From: an uncultured Eubacterium sp.
GTDB taxonomy: Bacteria; Bacillota; Clostridia; Oscillospirales; Acutalibacteraceae
Reading direction: 5' to 3'
Length of the DNA stretch: 64,000 nucleotides
NCBI GenBank assembly: GCA_944380545.1
Contig: CALWHV010000017.1
Location: forward strand, 62,001-126,000
The notes below the pieces were generated by a model that saw only the letters and a program-made list of their open reading frames with translations, was not told where the DNA came from and did no database searches. Of the stretch, positions 50,126 to 60,904 are shown piece by piece. A program made the position numbers and the translations under genes. Numbering within the stretch: the stretch's first letter is position 1; each line of letters begins with the position of its first letter.

Positions 50126-51208
50126 ATGGGGTTTAGGTTTAGAAAATCGTTTAAAATCGCACCCGGCATTCGCTTTAATTTAAATAAAAAGAGTGCCGGC
50201 ATATCAATCGGAGGCAAAGGCGTTCATTATACGCTGAATACGAGCGGAAAACGCACAGTAAGCGCAGGAATCCCAGGGTCAGGACTGTATTATACAAGCT
50301 CCACCTCCGGTAAAAAATCAAGAACACATAAAGTGAGCTCCGGAAGCGGCAACCGGTATCAAGCGCCATTGAGCGGCGGTAATAATTACACAGTGCCGCC
50401 TCAACCGGGCTCACCAATTCCGGGAGGTCAATATCCACAGCAACCACCTCAGAAGGATAAAACTGTTGCCACGATTATATGGTTGATTTTTTTCTTCCCT
50501 GTTGGATTGATTTTAATGTGGACGAAAACTCGATGGCCGAAAGCTGTGAAAATTATAATCAGCGCTTTCTTTGCCGTTTTGTTTTTAATTGCAATAGCGA
50601 GTTCGATTGCATATGAAAAAAATCCGCCTCCGATGTCAAGCTCCGGTATCATCTCAATCAGTATTGACGAGGATTTGGTTCGACTTGAAACAGGAGCTCT
50701 TAACAAAAACCATAAAACTATTCATGCCGATTATACAGCTGATTATGACGCGCAAATTTTGGACGGCGATTTTATTGCAAAATACACTGCGCCTGATATT
50801 GTGAGCGCAGATATATCACTTGCATACAGTGATACTCTTCAAGTGGAAATTTATGCAAAAAATCCAGGCACTACAAAAATGCGCATTGAAAGTCTTGATG
50901 GCACAATCGTATCAAATGCTATTACAATCGAGGTTATCGGCGAACCGGAAACAGTAACGGAAGCCGAACCCGAATCAGAGCCCGAAACCGAACCCGAAAC
51001 CGAAGCTTCAACTGAAGCCGCCATCACCACTACCGCGCCGTCGGATGAAAACGACGATTCTGGCAGATCCACATCACAGACAGTTTACACAACTCCTACC
51101 GGCTCAAAATACCATTTCAGTAAGAGCTGTGCCGGTAAAAATGCGATTGAAAGATCGCTCGATGAAGTTAAAGATACATACGAGCCTTGTAAAAAGTGCG
51201 CACAATAA
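50126..51208 (+). CDS. DUF4236 protein with membrane spans and C-terminal Cys/His motif
   Basis: 360 residues. Residues 1-55 are the DUF4236 domain (GFRFRKSFKIAPGIRFNLNKKSAGISIGGKGVHYT), a short beta module of unknown function. A Pro/Gly-rich linker leads to two membrane spans (about 112-132 and 140-160), then a Big2-like beta domain (DEDLVRLETGALNKNHKTIHADYTADYD), a Glu/Pro/Thr-rich stalk (EPESEPETEPETE) and a C-terminal module HFSKSCAGKNAIERSLDEVKDTYEPCKKCA with a His and three Cys that may bind metal. Composition is clearly more AT-rich than the neighbours, suggesting recent arrival. GAGGAG precedes the ATG. Function unknown. Confidence 0.8.
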   Translation: MGFRFRKSFKIAPGIRFNLNKKSAGISIGGKGVHYTLNTSGKRTVSAGIPGSGLYYTSSTSGKKSRTHKVSSGSGNRYQAPLSGGNNYTVPPQPGSPIPGGQYPQQPPQKDKTVATIIWLIFFFPVGLILMWTKTRWPKAVKIIISAFFAVLFLIAIASSIAYEKNPPPMSSSGIISISIDEDLVRLETGALNKNHKTIHADYTADYDAQILDGDFIAKYTAPDIVSADISLAYSDTLQVEIYAKNPGTTKMRIESLDGTIVSNAITIEVIGEPETVTEAEPESEPETEPETEASTEAAITTTAPSDENDDSGRSTSQTVYTTPTGSKYHFSKSCAGKNAIERSLDEVKDTYEPCKKCAQ

Positions 51209-51293
51209 AAGTCCCCTGCCTTGTTACCGGCCGCTTTAAGCTGTGCAGGCCGTAAAAATCAAAAAAACGGGGAAACTATAATAATTTTATTCA

Positions 51294-51337
51294 ATAAACT
51301 GATTTCGTTTTTAAAACGGAGTCAGTTTTATTTTTTG
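51294..51337 (+). terminator. Terminator after the DUF4236 gene
   Basis: AAACTGA / TCAGTTT outer stem continued by an inner TTTCGTTTT / AAAACGGAG pairing with wobbles, then TTATTTTTTG. Confidence 0.7.
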
Positions 51338-51429
51338 TTTGAATATAATAAATTCACCGGTAAAGCATCAGCGTCCTATTCATAATTACGCCACATATTA
51401 TTCGGCACATATGAAAAAGAGCGTATAAT

Positions 51430-52533
51430 TTAAGATTTATGCTTGGGTTTTTGCTTTATGTTCAAAAGGACGGCGTTTACATAAGGGATTTTTGAAAGCA
51501 GCAGCGCGATTAGGTATGAGGCGGCGAAGAGCGCGGCGAAGGAGAGCAGGAAATTCAGCGCGGGGTGCGAAACGGATCTAAACAGCGGCGACAGCGTATC
51601 CTGCAGCGGCTTATGGATAAAGAACATACCGAAGCTGACGGCGGCAACGCTTTTTGCCGCGCTTATCATTCGAGGCGGGCAGCTGTGCGATTCGCCAGCG
51701 CGGCAGACGAGGAGCATAATGCAGACGGACGATATAAACAGCGGCGGAAAATTATACCAGAGGTGCAGATCATAGCCTTTTGCGGCAAAGCCCGTCATAG
51801 CGGCGACCGTGCCGGCAAGGCAGACCGCCGCGAGAGCTGCCGCCGCGGGCGTTTTGAAGCGGCTGAAATCGCCTCTTTTTATCAGCAGCCCCATAACAAG
51901 ATAAAGCCCGTAAACGCCGCCGAGGAAGGTTTTGTCAAGCAGAGTGCCTATATCGCCCGCGCCGAAGCCGAGGTCCAGCGCGTCGCCGAAGATCTCTATA
52001 AAATCAAACACAAAGCCTGCTGCAAAAATCACCGCCGCGGGCACGGCGATTGCCGAGGCGGAGATATTTTTGAGCGCGTTTGAAACGAACGGCACGGCGA
52101 TGTAAAGCCCGATTATCATCGGGATATACCACATATGGCTGAAGCGGCTCGACTGAAAAAAGAACATCTCGCGCAGGAGCGAAAGAAAATCGTAGCCGGA
52201 AACGCCGTTTGCAAAATTAACTACGCCGTAAATCACCGTCCACACCTCTGCCGTTACTATCAGGGGCAGCAGGCTGCGGCGGTAAAACGCGAATATCTTT
52301 TTTGAGCTTGAATAATCGCGGTCAAGCAGCAGATAGCCGCTTATCATCAAAAACAGCGGCACTCCGAGCCTGCCGAGCGCGATGCACGAATTGCGCAAAA
52401 CAAGCATTGCCGTATCGGACGCATAAAGCTCTGCGGGGCTGCCTGCAAACGACCTTTCCGCCGTGTGGACGAAAAGCACGGCGGCTATTGCAAGAGCGCG
52501 CGCAAGATCTATGCCGGCTATTCTGTTTTTCAC
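51430..52533 (-). CDS. Membrane acyltransferase, family 3
   Basis: 367 residues, about ten spans. IAGIDLARALAIAAVLFVHTAERSF holds the conserved Asp-Arg and His of the first span; LGRLGVPLFLMISGYLLLDRDY is the second family block; WYIPMIIGLYIAVPFV and FGMFFIHKPLQDTL complete the pattern. GTG at 52533 is chosen because GGGAGG lies eight bases upstream. The family acylates extracellular sugars. It follows GH20 and M28 genes on the same strand with a 60-base gap. Distinct from the acyltransferase at 20729-21880. Confidence 0.88.
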   Translation of the reverse strand: MKNRIAGIDLARALAIAAVLFVHTAERSFAGSPAELYASDTAMLVLRNSCIALGRLGVPLFLMISGYLLLDRDYSSSKKIFAFYRRSLLPLIVTAEVWTVIYGVVNFANGVSGYDFLSLLREMFFFQSSRFSHMWYIPMIIGLYIAVPFVSNALKNISASAIAVPAAVIFAAGFVFDFIEIFGDALDLGFGAGDIGTLLDKTFLGGVYGLYLVMGLLIKRGDFSRFKTPAAAALAAVCLAGTVAAMTGFAAKGYDLHLWYNFPPLFISSVCIMLLVCRAGESHSCPPRMISAAKSVAAVSFGMFFIHKPLQDTLSPLFRSVSHPALNFLLSFAALFAASYLIALLLSKIPYVNAVLLNIKQKPKHKS

Positions 52534-52593
52534 GGCGTTCACCTCCCGGCAAAGCAAAGCCGGAGAGCAGGCGCCCTCCGGCAGGGTTATTAT

Positions 52594-53859
52594 TTATTCG
52601 GCGTCAAAATTGAATATGGTTTGAAGCACCGTTTTATAGCCGATTTCGATGGAATCGGGGTTAAGGCGGTCATAGCTGTCTCTTCTGTTATGATAATAAT
52701 CAGCGGGGGCGGGGTCCATAGCCGCAAGGCAGGTTGCCGTGATGCCCGCCTGTGAAAACGCCGCGGCGTCCGATGCGCCGAAAAAGAGATTTGCAAGCTT
52801 TGCGCCCTTGTAGCCCGCCTCATCGGCAGAGCGGCGGACAAGCTCGGAAAACTCCCCGTCGTTTTTAACGGTGCCGGTCATATCCTTATGATAAACATTC
52901 AGATAATCATAGTCCGTGAGCGTGTCTACGCAGAGAACGGCTGTTTTTACATCGCCGGAAAGGTACTCCTCCTTATGCGCCTCGGCAAACGCCTTTGCGC
53001 CGCGAAGACCGGCCTCCTCGCCGTCCGTAATCATAGCCACAACCTCTGTGTTTTCAAGCTCAACGCCCGCCATATCAAGCATACGAAGCGCGCAGACGGC
53101 GGCGTAGGTGCCCGTGAGATTATCGTTTGCGCCGGGCGAGATGCGCGAGAAATTAACGAATGTAAACAGCAGCACCATCGACGCGGCAGTAAGGGCGTTG
53201 AAATAGAAGGAATAATCAAGCATAAAGCTGCCGAACGCGCCCATATCAACAAAGTGGGCGACAACGCTTATCACAGCGGCGATAAGCGAGATAACGGCGG
53301 TGCCGATTGAAAGGCCCATCCAAAGCCCCATACCCTTTTCCTTAAGATAATAGATGGGGCGCCATTCGTAGGCGGCGTCTATATGCCCGCTGATAACGAT
53401 TCTTTTTTTGACCTCGCCGCGCGGCTTTCTTGCGGCAACAAGATTGTGCGCCGTTATCTTTTTATACATCGGGTCCATAAATTTTTTATACATCAAAAAT
53501 TCCATAGCCGTAACGAAAAGGCCTATGGCGACGCACACGCCGACGATGCAGTGGCCGACGAAGAAATCGGGCAGATTGAGCGCGAAAACAAGCACGAACG
53601 AGGCGATGACGCCTATCAGCACAAGCGCGGAAACAAGCTTTGTGAAGTGCAAAAAAGCGCGCGGCGCCATTTTGTATTCCTCAAAATGCGTTTCGTCGCA
53701 AAACTGGTCAAGCTCCTTTTTGATATGCTTTTCGGCGTCGTAGCACGCTTCGTTTCCCGATTCGCGCGGGCCGTATTTTTTGATGATATTCGTTATCTCC
53801 TTGACCGTGTAATCAACATTTTCGCGAATCACGGCCGAGGGAAATTCCGCGATATTCAT
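52594..53859 (-). CDS. M28 family metallopeptidase, membrane-associated
   Basis: 421 residues. Zinc ligands are seen in VISGHIDAAYEWR, PGANDNLTGTYAA and MITDGEEAGLRGAKAFAE (catalytic Glu pair), LCVDTLTDYDYL and a C-terminal DYYHNRRDSYDRL. Four hydrophobic spans are inserted before and within the catalytic domain (about 73-125 and 180-240), so it is membrane-bound. M28 enzymes are aminopeptidases using two zinc ions. The second ATG (53859) is better spaced from AAAGGAG, but the first ATG at 53865 overlaps the GH20 stop as ATGA and cannot be excluded. Confidence 0.87.
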   Translation of the reverse strand: MNIAEFPSAVIRENVDYTVKEITNIIKKYGPRESGNEACYDAEKHIKKELDQFCDETHFEEYKMAPRAFLHFTKLVSALVLIGVIASFVLVFALNLPDFFVGHCIVGVCVAIGLFVTAMEFLMYKKFMDPMYKKITAHNLVAARKPRGEVKKRIVISGHIDAAYEWRPIYYLKEKGMGLWMGLSIGTAVISLIAAVISVVAHFVDMGAFGSFMLDYSFYFNALTAASMVLLFTFVNFSRISPGANDNLTGTYAAVCALRMLDMAGVELENTEVVAMITDGEEAGLRGAKAFAEAHKEEYLSGDVKTAVLCVDTLTDYDYLNVYHKDMTGTVKNDGEFSELVRRSADEAGYKGAKLANLFFGASDAAAFSQAGITATCLAAMDPAPADYYHNRRDSYDRLNPDSIEIGYKTVLQTIFNFDAE

Positions 53860-53861
53860 TT

Positions 53862-55427
53862 TCATTGCTCCTTTATTTTTTTGTTTTCGTAATATTCAAA
53901 ATCCGGCGCGCCGTTGTGGAAAAGCCTGCACACATGGCCGCGCTTGATTGCGTTTTTGGGCATTGCGATGCCGTCTGCCGCGTAGGTTATGCCAAGCGCC
54001 CTGAAAACGCTCTTGTAGCCGGCGTATCTGTTGAGAAAGCGCTTATAGCTGCGCGAGCTCTCAGGAGTCCACGCCACCTCGCTTAGCGCCTCCATACGCG
54101 GATGGAGGTGAAGCTGCACCTGGTCAAAATCGGCAATCCATTCCGTCCAGGTCTCGCCCTCAACGCCGAGCACGCAGGAATTATCCTTTATGCCGTACTT
54201 TTTGGGCGAGAAGCAATAGGTGTTTTTGAGCGGATACTGAGCGTAGGTCATATTAAAATAAAACGACTTGTGGTTGCTCATTATAATTTTTCCGCCGGAA
54301 GCGGCGAATTTCTGCGTGTTCTTATCCTGGCCGGGAAGCCACTGCTGGATGACCATACTGTTGTCGAGCCGGTCGCAGCCCTGGGAGAGCACATCGTTCC
54401 AGGCGATCATATGCCTGCCCTTTTTCTTAAGGTACTCAAACAGCTCGTTTGTGAGCTTCTTTTGCAGCTCCTTTTCGTTTTTGAAGCCCTGCTCCCTCAT
54501 CACCCTCTGGCAGTCGGGGCAGGTTTTCCATTCCGAAACATCGCACTCGTCGCCGCCGACATGGAAATACTCGAACGGGAAAAGCTGCAGCACCTCGTCG
54601 TAAACATCAAAGATGAACTGCACGCTCTCTTTTTTGCCGAGGCACAGCGGGCGGTTCCAGTCCTTAACACCCTCTTTTTTAAAGAAGATATCGCCCATAC
54701 AGCCGAAGACCTCTCTTTTAAGGTCGCGGCAGGCAAGCTGCGGATAGGCGGCGAGAGCGGCTGCGAAATGCGCGGGAACATCTATTTCCGGCACGATATT
54801 TATGCAGCGGGCGGCAGCGTAATCAACGATTTCCTTGATATCCTTTTGCGTGTAGAAATACGGGCCATAGGGGCGCTCGTCCTTTTTTGCGCAGCCCCAG
54901 CCGCCCGTGTGGGTAAAGCTGCGCTTTGAGCCTATCTCCGTGAGCAGCGGATATTTTTTTATCTCTATGCGCCAGCCCTGATCGTCTGTAAGATGCCAGT
55001 GAAAAACATTCAGCTTAAGGCGGAACATATCGTCAAGCAGCTTTTTTATACAGTCTTTACCGAAGAAATGGCGGCTTTCGTCAAGATGGATGCCGCGCCA
55101 GGAAAATTCGGGCCTGTCGCTTATCTCAACGAACGGAAGCTCGCACACGCCCTCGTCGAATCTGCCGAGCTGGCGGACGGACTGGAGCGCGTAATACGCT
55201 CCCGCCGGAGCCGAGGCGCTGATAAAAACGCCGTTTTCATCTATTTTGAGCCTGTATTCCTCTTTTTGAAGCGAGGAATCCTTTTTTATTTTTATCAGCG
55301 AAGCCTCATCGCCGCTTAGGTTGACGAGCTCAAGCGGTATCTCGGAAAACACCTGCGGCGAGCTGCCGGCTTTAAGGCTGCCGGGATGCTCCGTAACAGA
55401 GCGCGGCAGCGGAATAAGATTTATCAT
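53862..55427 (-). CDS. Beta-N-acetylhexosaminidase, family GH20
   Basis: 521 residues, no signal peptide. An N-terminal alpha/beta domain is followed by the catalytic barrel: FSWRGIHLDESRHFFGKDCIKKLLDDMFRLKLNVFHWHLTDDQGWRIEIKKYP, IVPEIDVPAHFAAALAAYP, and the catalytic pair D293-E294 in HVGGDECD; IAWNDVL and LGVEGETWTEW close the active site. It removes terminal GlcNAc or GalNAc using substrate-assisted catalysis, here probably on imported oligosaccharides. Its stop overlaps the M28 start region. GAGAGGGA lies upstream of the ATG. Confidence 0.94.
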   Translation of the reverse strand: MINLIPLPRSVTEHPGSLKAGSSPQVFSEIPLELVNLSGDEASLIKIKKDSSLQKEEYRLKIDENGVFISASAPAGAYYALQSVRQLGRFDEGVCELPFVEISDRPEFSWRGIHLDESRHFFGKDCIKKLLDDMFRLKLNVFHWHLTDDQGWRIEIKKYPLLTEIGSKRSFTHTGGWGCAKKDERPYGPYFYTQKDIKEIVDYAAARCINIVPEIDVPAHFAAALAAYPQLACRDLKREVFGCMGDIFFKKEGVKDWNRPLCLGKKESVQFIFDVYDEVLQLFPFEYFHVGGDECDVSEWKTCPDCQRVMREQGFKNEKELQKKLTNELFEYLKKKGRHMIAWNDVLSQGCDRLDNSMVIQQWLPGQDKNTQKFAASGGKIIMSNHKSFYFNMTYAQYPLKNTYCFSPKKYGIKDNSCVLGVEGETWTEWIADFDQVQLHLHPRMEALSEVAWTPESSRSYKRFLNRYAGYKSVFRALGITYAADGIAMPKNAIKRGHVCRLFHNGAPDFEYYENKKIKEQ

Positions 55428-55472
55428 TTTTAATCCCTCTCTGATTTTTTTTGATTATAACACAAATCTTCA

Positions 55473-55502
55473 TTGACAACAATACTTTTACAGTAGTAAA
55501 AT
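55473..55502 (+). promoter_or_regulatory. Promoter for tRNA-Arg
   Basis: TTGACA, 18 bases, TAAAAT, 18 bases before the tRNA. Confidence 0.65.
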
Positions 55503-55520
55503 AAAAAAAGTAATATACGC

Positions 55521-55596
55521 CTGCCCGTAGCACAATGGCTAATGCATCTGATTCCGATTCAGAAGACTGGAGGTTCGACCCCTCTCGGGCAGACCA
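55521..55596 (+). tRNA. tRNA-Arg (CCG)
   Basis: 76 bases with encoded CCA. Acceptor stem CTGCCCG / CGGGCAG, anticodon loop TTCCGAT gives CCG, T-loop TTCGACC. Confidence 0.9.
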
Positions 55597-55597
55597 A

Positions 55598-55629
55598 CAA
55601 AAATGCCGCACTGTTGTGCGGCATTTTTT
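55598..55629 (+). terminator. Terminator after tRNA-Arg
   Basis: AAATGCCGCAC / GTGCGGCATTT stem, loop TGTT, then TTT. Confidence 0.85.
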
Positions 55630-55689
55630 AGGATGTTGATAAAGTTGACCTGAACGCGCAAGCCTCCGACGACTCCGCATACTTGAAGT

Positions 55690-56065
55690 GAGCAATCGCC
55701 GAAAGAACGCTGTTTAAGCGGGTAACCGGGGCCCCCAAAAGCCGCAAGGCTTTTGGGGAGAGGAGAAATTCATACTTGAAGCGAGCAATCGGCGAAAGAA
55801 CGCTGTTTAGCGGTCCGCAGATTGCGGACCCTACGCGATGTTTGGTAAAACAGCATCGTTTTCATTCGGCGGTTGCGAACGAAATTGTATGAATTTCGAC
55901 GAAGCAGCCCCTACGCGGTGTTTAGTGAAACAATATTATTTTTCAATCGGCGAAAGAACGCCTATATGCGGTCCGCAGGTTGCGGACCCTACGCGCTATT
56001 TAATAAAACAACGCATTATTTCTTCGGCGGTTGCGAACAAAATGGTATGAATTTCGACGACGCGG
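55690..56065. repeat. Second cluster of modules A and B, rearranged
   Basis: A copy of module A (about 55693-55784) has the hairpin CCCCAAAAGCC-GCAA-GGCTTTTGGGG (55733-55758). Chimeric units follow in which the start of A (AATCGGCGAAAGAACGC) runs into B through hairpins GGTCCGCA-GAT-TGCGGACC (55812-55830) and GGTCCGCA-GGT-TGCGGACC (55970-55988), each followed by CTACGCG. B ends (GAATTTCGACGA) are at about 55900 and 56060. Reading frames through it are repeat-derived and not called. Confidence 0.88.
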
Positions 56066-56085
56066 CATTTTTGCTTTTATATGAA

Positions 56086-57465
56086 TCAGCTTTTGCTTTT
56101 AATATATTCGTCTATCGATCTTGCAGCCGCCTTGCCTGCGCCCATAGCCTTGATAACGGTTGCCGCGCCTGTGACGGTGTCGCCGCCGGCAAAAACGCCG
56201 GGGCGCGAGGTTCTGCCGTTTTCATCTGCGATTATGCAGCCGCGCGCGTCCACCTCAAGCCCGTGAGTGGTGGATCTGATAAGCGGATTGGGCGAGGTGC
56301 CGATGGCGATGATAACGCTGTCCGCCTCAAGGATATGCTCGCTGCCCTCAACGGCAACCGGACGGCGTCTGCCGGACTCGTCCGGCTCGCCGAGGCGCAT
56401 ATCAATGCACTCTATGCCGCAGACATTGCCGTTTTCATCGCCGAGTATGCGCGTCGGATTCGTGAGCGGCAGAAATTCTATCTGCTCCTCAACAGCGTTT
56501 TCAACCTCCTCCGCTCTGGCGGGAAGCTCCTCCATTGAGCGGCGGTAAATTACGCTTACATTTTTAGCTCCGAGGCGCTTTGCGCAGCGCGCCGCATCCA
56601 TAGCAACATTGCCGCCGCCGACTACGGCGACGCGCCTGCCGTGCTTGACGGGGGTGCGGCTGTCCTCCCTGTAAGCCTTCATAAGATTTATTCTTGTTAA
56701 AAATTCATTTGCGGAATAGACGCCCTTAAGATTTTCGCCCTCTATGCCCATAAAGCGCGGCAGTCCCGCTCCCGAGCCGATGAACACGGCGTCGTATTTT
56801 TTAAGCATATCGTCTACGGATAAGCTTCTGCCGATAACGACATTCGTTTTTACATCAACGCCCATTGCCTTAAGCTCTTCGACCTCGCGCTGAACTATCG
56901 CCTTGGGCAGGCGAAATTCCGGTATGCCGTAAACGAGCACGCCGCCCGCGATGTGAAGCGCCTCAAAGACCGTTACGCTGTAGCCGAGCTTTGCAAGATC
57001 TCCCGCGCAGGTCAGCGAGCTGGGGCCGGAGCCGACCACGGCGACGCTTTTGCCGTTCCTTGTGATATCGGTTTTTTTGACCGGATCGGCGGCGTTATGG
57101 CGGTCCGCCACAAAGCGCTCCAGCCTGCCTATCGCCACAGGCTCTCCTTTTATGCCGCGCACGCATTTTGCCTCGCACTGCTTTTCCTGCGGGCAGACTC
57201 TGCCGCAGACGGCGGGAAGCGCGGAGGTGCGCGATATAACCTGATAAGCCTCTTCAAACCTGCGCTGCGCCACAAGCGCTATAAAATCCGGAATGGCGAT
57301 ATTTACCGGACAGCCGGACACGCAGGGCCGGTGCTTGCAGTTGAGGCAGCGCTTTGCCTCCTCTACCGCCGTTTCCTCGTCATAGCCGAGCGCGACCTCC
57401 TTGAAATCGCAGTTTCTTTCAAGCGGGTCGCGGCAGGGCATCGGGTGCCTTTTGCTGTTTTGCAT
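56086..57465 (-). CDS. nfnB: NfnB-type NADPH-dependent oxidoreductase (GltD-like)
   Basis: 459 residues. N-terminal cluster-binding cysteines in AKRCLNCKHRPCVSGCPVNIAIPDF and CGRVCPQEKQCEAKCVRG (two [4Fe-4S] sites), FAD site SVAVVGSGPSSLTCAGDLAKLGYSVTVFEA, and NADPH site RVAVVGGGNVAMDAARCAKRLG. GVFAGGDTVTGAATVIKAMGAGK at the C-terminus is typical of GltD/NfnB. Next to an NfnA-like gene it is best read as the large subunit of the electron-bifurcating NADH-dependent ferredoxin:NADP+ oxidoreductase. ATG at 57465 overlaps the nfnA stop (TGATG) with GGGGAGG upstream. Glutamate synthase small chain is the alternative. Confidence 0.9.
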   Translation of the reverse strand: MQNSKRHPMPCRDPLERNCDFKEVALGYDEETAVEEAKRCLNCKHRPCVSGCPVNIAIPDFIALVAQRRFEEAYQVISRTSALPAVCGRVCPQEKQCEAKCVRGIKGEPVAIGRLERFVADRHNAADPVKKTDITRNGKSVAVVGSGPSSLTCAGDLAKLGYSVTVFEALHIAGGVLVYGIPEFRLPKAIVQREVEELKAMGVDVKTNVVIGRSLSVDDMLKKYDAVFIGSGAGLPRFMGIEGENLKGVYSANEFLTRINLMKAYREDSRTPVKHGRRVAVVGGGNVAMDAARCAKRLGAKNVSVIYRRSMEELPARAEEVENAVEEQIEFLPLTNPTRILGDENGNVCGIECIDMRLGEPDESGRRRPVAVEGSEHILEADSVIIAIGTSPNPLIRSTTHGLEVDARGCIIADENGRTSRPGVFAGGDTVTGAATVIKAMGAGKAAARSIDEYIKSKS

Positions 57466-58298
57466 CACTGCACCTCCCCGCCGAACAGACGGCAATTTTC
57501 CGTGCGCTCGAATTTTTTATACATTCCGCCGCGCTCCATTGCCTCGTCAAAATCAACAAGATGTCCGTCAAATTCGGGGCCGTCAACGCAGGCGAACTTT
57601 GTTTCTCCGCCAACGGTAAGGCGGCAGCCGCCGCACATACCGGTGCCGTCTATCATAATGGGGTTCATTGAAACTATCGTTTTTATGCCGTATTCCTTGG
57701 TGAGGGCGGACACGAATTTCATCATCGGGATCGGGCCTATCGCCATAACAAGGTCGTAGCTTTCACCGGCTTCAATAAGCTCGCGCAGAGCGTCCGTAAC
57801 AAAGCCTTTTTTGCCGGTGGAGCCGTCGTCGCTGACAAGCACATATCTGTCTGAAACGGCCTTGAACTCCTCTTCAAGAATAACAAGCTCTTTATTTCTG
57901 AAGCCCGCTATGGTGTGCACCTCTGCCCCGAGCAGGTGAAACTCCTTTGCCACGGGATACGCAATGGCGCAGCCAACGCCGCCGCCGACAACGGCAACCT
58001 TTTTATACCCCTGCGTTTTGGTGGGGTTGCCGAGCGGACCCACGAAATCCTCTATATACTCGCCCTCGTTTTTGAGATTAAGGAGCTTCGTCTCCGCGCC
58101 CACAACCTGAAAAATGATGGTGACGGTCTTTGCCTCTCTGTCGTAATCGGCGATGGTGAAGGGCACGCGCTCGCCATCCTTGTCTACACGAAGGATGACG
58201 AACTGACCCGGCATTGCCTTTGCCGCAACGAAGGGCGCCTCTATAACCATTCGCGTAACGGAGCCGTTAAGGCTCTCTTTTTTCACAATCCTGTACAT
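57465..58298 (-). CDS. nfnA: NfnA-type FAD/NAD-binding subunit
   Basis: 277 residues. Ferredoxin-reductase-like: FAD domain with MPGQFVILRVDKDGERVPFTIADYD, NAD domain VAVVGGGVGCAIAYPVAKEFHLLGAEV, and a C-terminal [2Fe-2S] motif MCGGCRLTVGGETKFACVDGPEFDGH. This is shared by NfnA and the PyrK/sulfide dehydrogenase subunit; the adjacent GltD-like gene makes NfnA most likely. The NfnAB complex couples NADH and reduced ferredoxin oxidation to NADP+ reduction in the cytoplasm of anaerobes. GGAGAGG precedes the ATG. Confidence 0.92.
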   Translation of the reverse strand: MYRIVKKESLNGSVTRMVIEAPFVAAKAMPGQFVILRVDKDGERVPFTIADYDREAKTVTIIFQVVGAETKLLNLKNEGEYIEDFVGPLGNPTKTQGYKKVAVVGGGVGCAIAYPVAKEFHLLGAEVHTIAGFRNKELVILEEEFKAVSDRYVLVSDDGSTGKKGFVTDALRELIEAGESYDLVMAIGPIPMMKFVSALTKEYGIKTIVSMNPIMIDGTGMCGGCRLTVGGETKFACVDGPEFDGHLVDFDEAMERGGMYKKFERTENCRLFGGEVQ

Positions 58299-58373
58299 CT
58301 TATCCTCTCCGTTTAACGGGCGACGGCGAAATGCCGCAAGCCGAACGCCCGCCTGTTATTCAATAAAACGCTT

Positions 58374-59957
<1,584 letters not shown>

Positions 59958-59982
59958 TTAACATTTTGTGCGCCGTGGCAAA

Positions 59983-60016
59983 ACAAAAGCGGCCCGACCA
60001 CCCGGATCGAGCCGCA
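59983..60016 (-). terminator. Terminator after the response regulator
   Basis: GCGGCTCGA / TCG-GGCCGC stem with mismatches, then TTTTGTTTT on the minus strand. Confidence 0.65.
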
Positions 60017-60036
60017 AAAAGCATTATTAAACCGTT

Positions 60037-60741
60037 TTATTTGTTGAATCTGTAGCCCTTGCCCCACACAGTATGTATAAGGTCAAGGTCCGCGTCCGCC
60101 TCTTTGAGCTTATCTCTGATTCTGTTTACATGGACGGTGATGGTGGAGGTTTCGCCCATTGAATCATAATTCCATATACGGCTGAAAAGCTCCTCCTTGC
60201 TGTAGACCGTATCGGGGCTGGAGGCAAGGAAATAGAGCAGATCGAATTCCTTGTTTGTAAGCACAAGCTCCTTATCGTTCACAAACGCGCGGCGCGAAGC
60301 GCCGTCAAGTCTGAGAGGGCCCGATTCGATAACGCGCGCGTCGCCGCGGGCGGGAGAAGCCTTGGCCGTAAGGCGCTCGTAACGGCTGATGTGCGCAAGC
60401 ACTCTGGCAACAAGCTCCTTGGGGGAAAACGGCTTGACTATATAATCGTCCGCGCCGAAGCCGAGGCCGGTTATCTTGTCAAGATCCTCCTTTTTTGCGC
60501 TGACGAGCAGGATGGGAATATCCTTTTGCTCGCGCACGCGGCGGCAGACCTCAAGCCCGTCAAGCCCCGGAAGCATAATATCGAGCAGCAAAAGATCATA
60601 GCTGCCGGCAAGCGCCGCCTCAAGACCCGAAGCGCCGTTTGCAGCGGTGTCCACCGAAATGCCGTTCGCCTCAAGGTAATCCTTTTCAAGCGCGCAGATA
60701 TTGGCGTCATCCTCGATTATAAGCACTTTTTTCTTTTCCAT
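60037..60741 (-). CDS. OmpR/PhoB-family response regulator, orphan
   Basis: 234 residues. Receiver domain with acidic pocket IIEDDAN, phosphoacceptor D54 in LLLDIMLPG, conserved Lys K103 in IVKPFSP. DNA-binding winged helix: LTNKEFDLLYFLASSPDTVYSKEELFSRIWNYDSMGETSTITVHVNRIRDKLKEAD, ending VWGKGYRFNK. ATG at 60741 is chosen for its GGAGGAG; the frame extends to 60786. No histidine kinase gene is next to it in the window, which is uncommon for this family. It lies 160 bases downstream of the lipoprotein gene. Confidence 0.93.
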   Translation of the reverse strand: MEKKKVLIIEDDANICALEKDYLEANGISVDTAANGASGLEAALAGSYDLLLLDIMLPGLDGLEVCRRVREQKDIPILLVSAKKEDLDKITGLGFGADDYIVKPFSPKELVARVLAHISRYERLTAKASPARGDARVIESGPLRLDGASRRAFVNDKELVLTNKEFDLLYFLASSPDTVYSKEELFSRIWNYDSMGETSTITVHVNRIRDKLKEADADLDLIHTVWGKGYRFNK

Positions 60742-60904
60742 AGCCGCTCCTCCGTTTCGCTTGCCCGCACCGTTTTCAACAACCACATTTTACCACACCG
60801 CCCCGCACTTTGCAACACACAGAAAAATGCGCAAGCAGTATTTCTCGCTTTGAAAAGATGCGGCTGCGGATATGAATAAGCTTAAAAACGGAGTCTTTTC
60901 GGCT

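Noticed and set aside
55838..56538. Open frames starting in the second repeat cluster
   Set aside because: Repeat-derived N-terminus joined to antisense of nfnB; not a gene.
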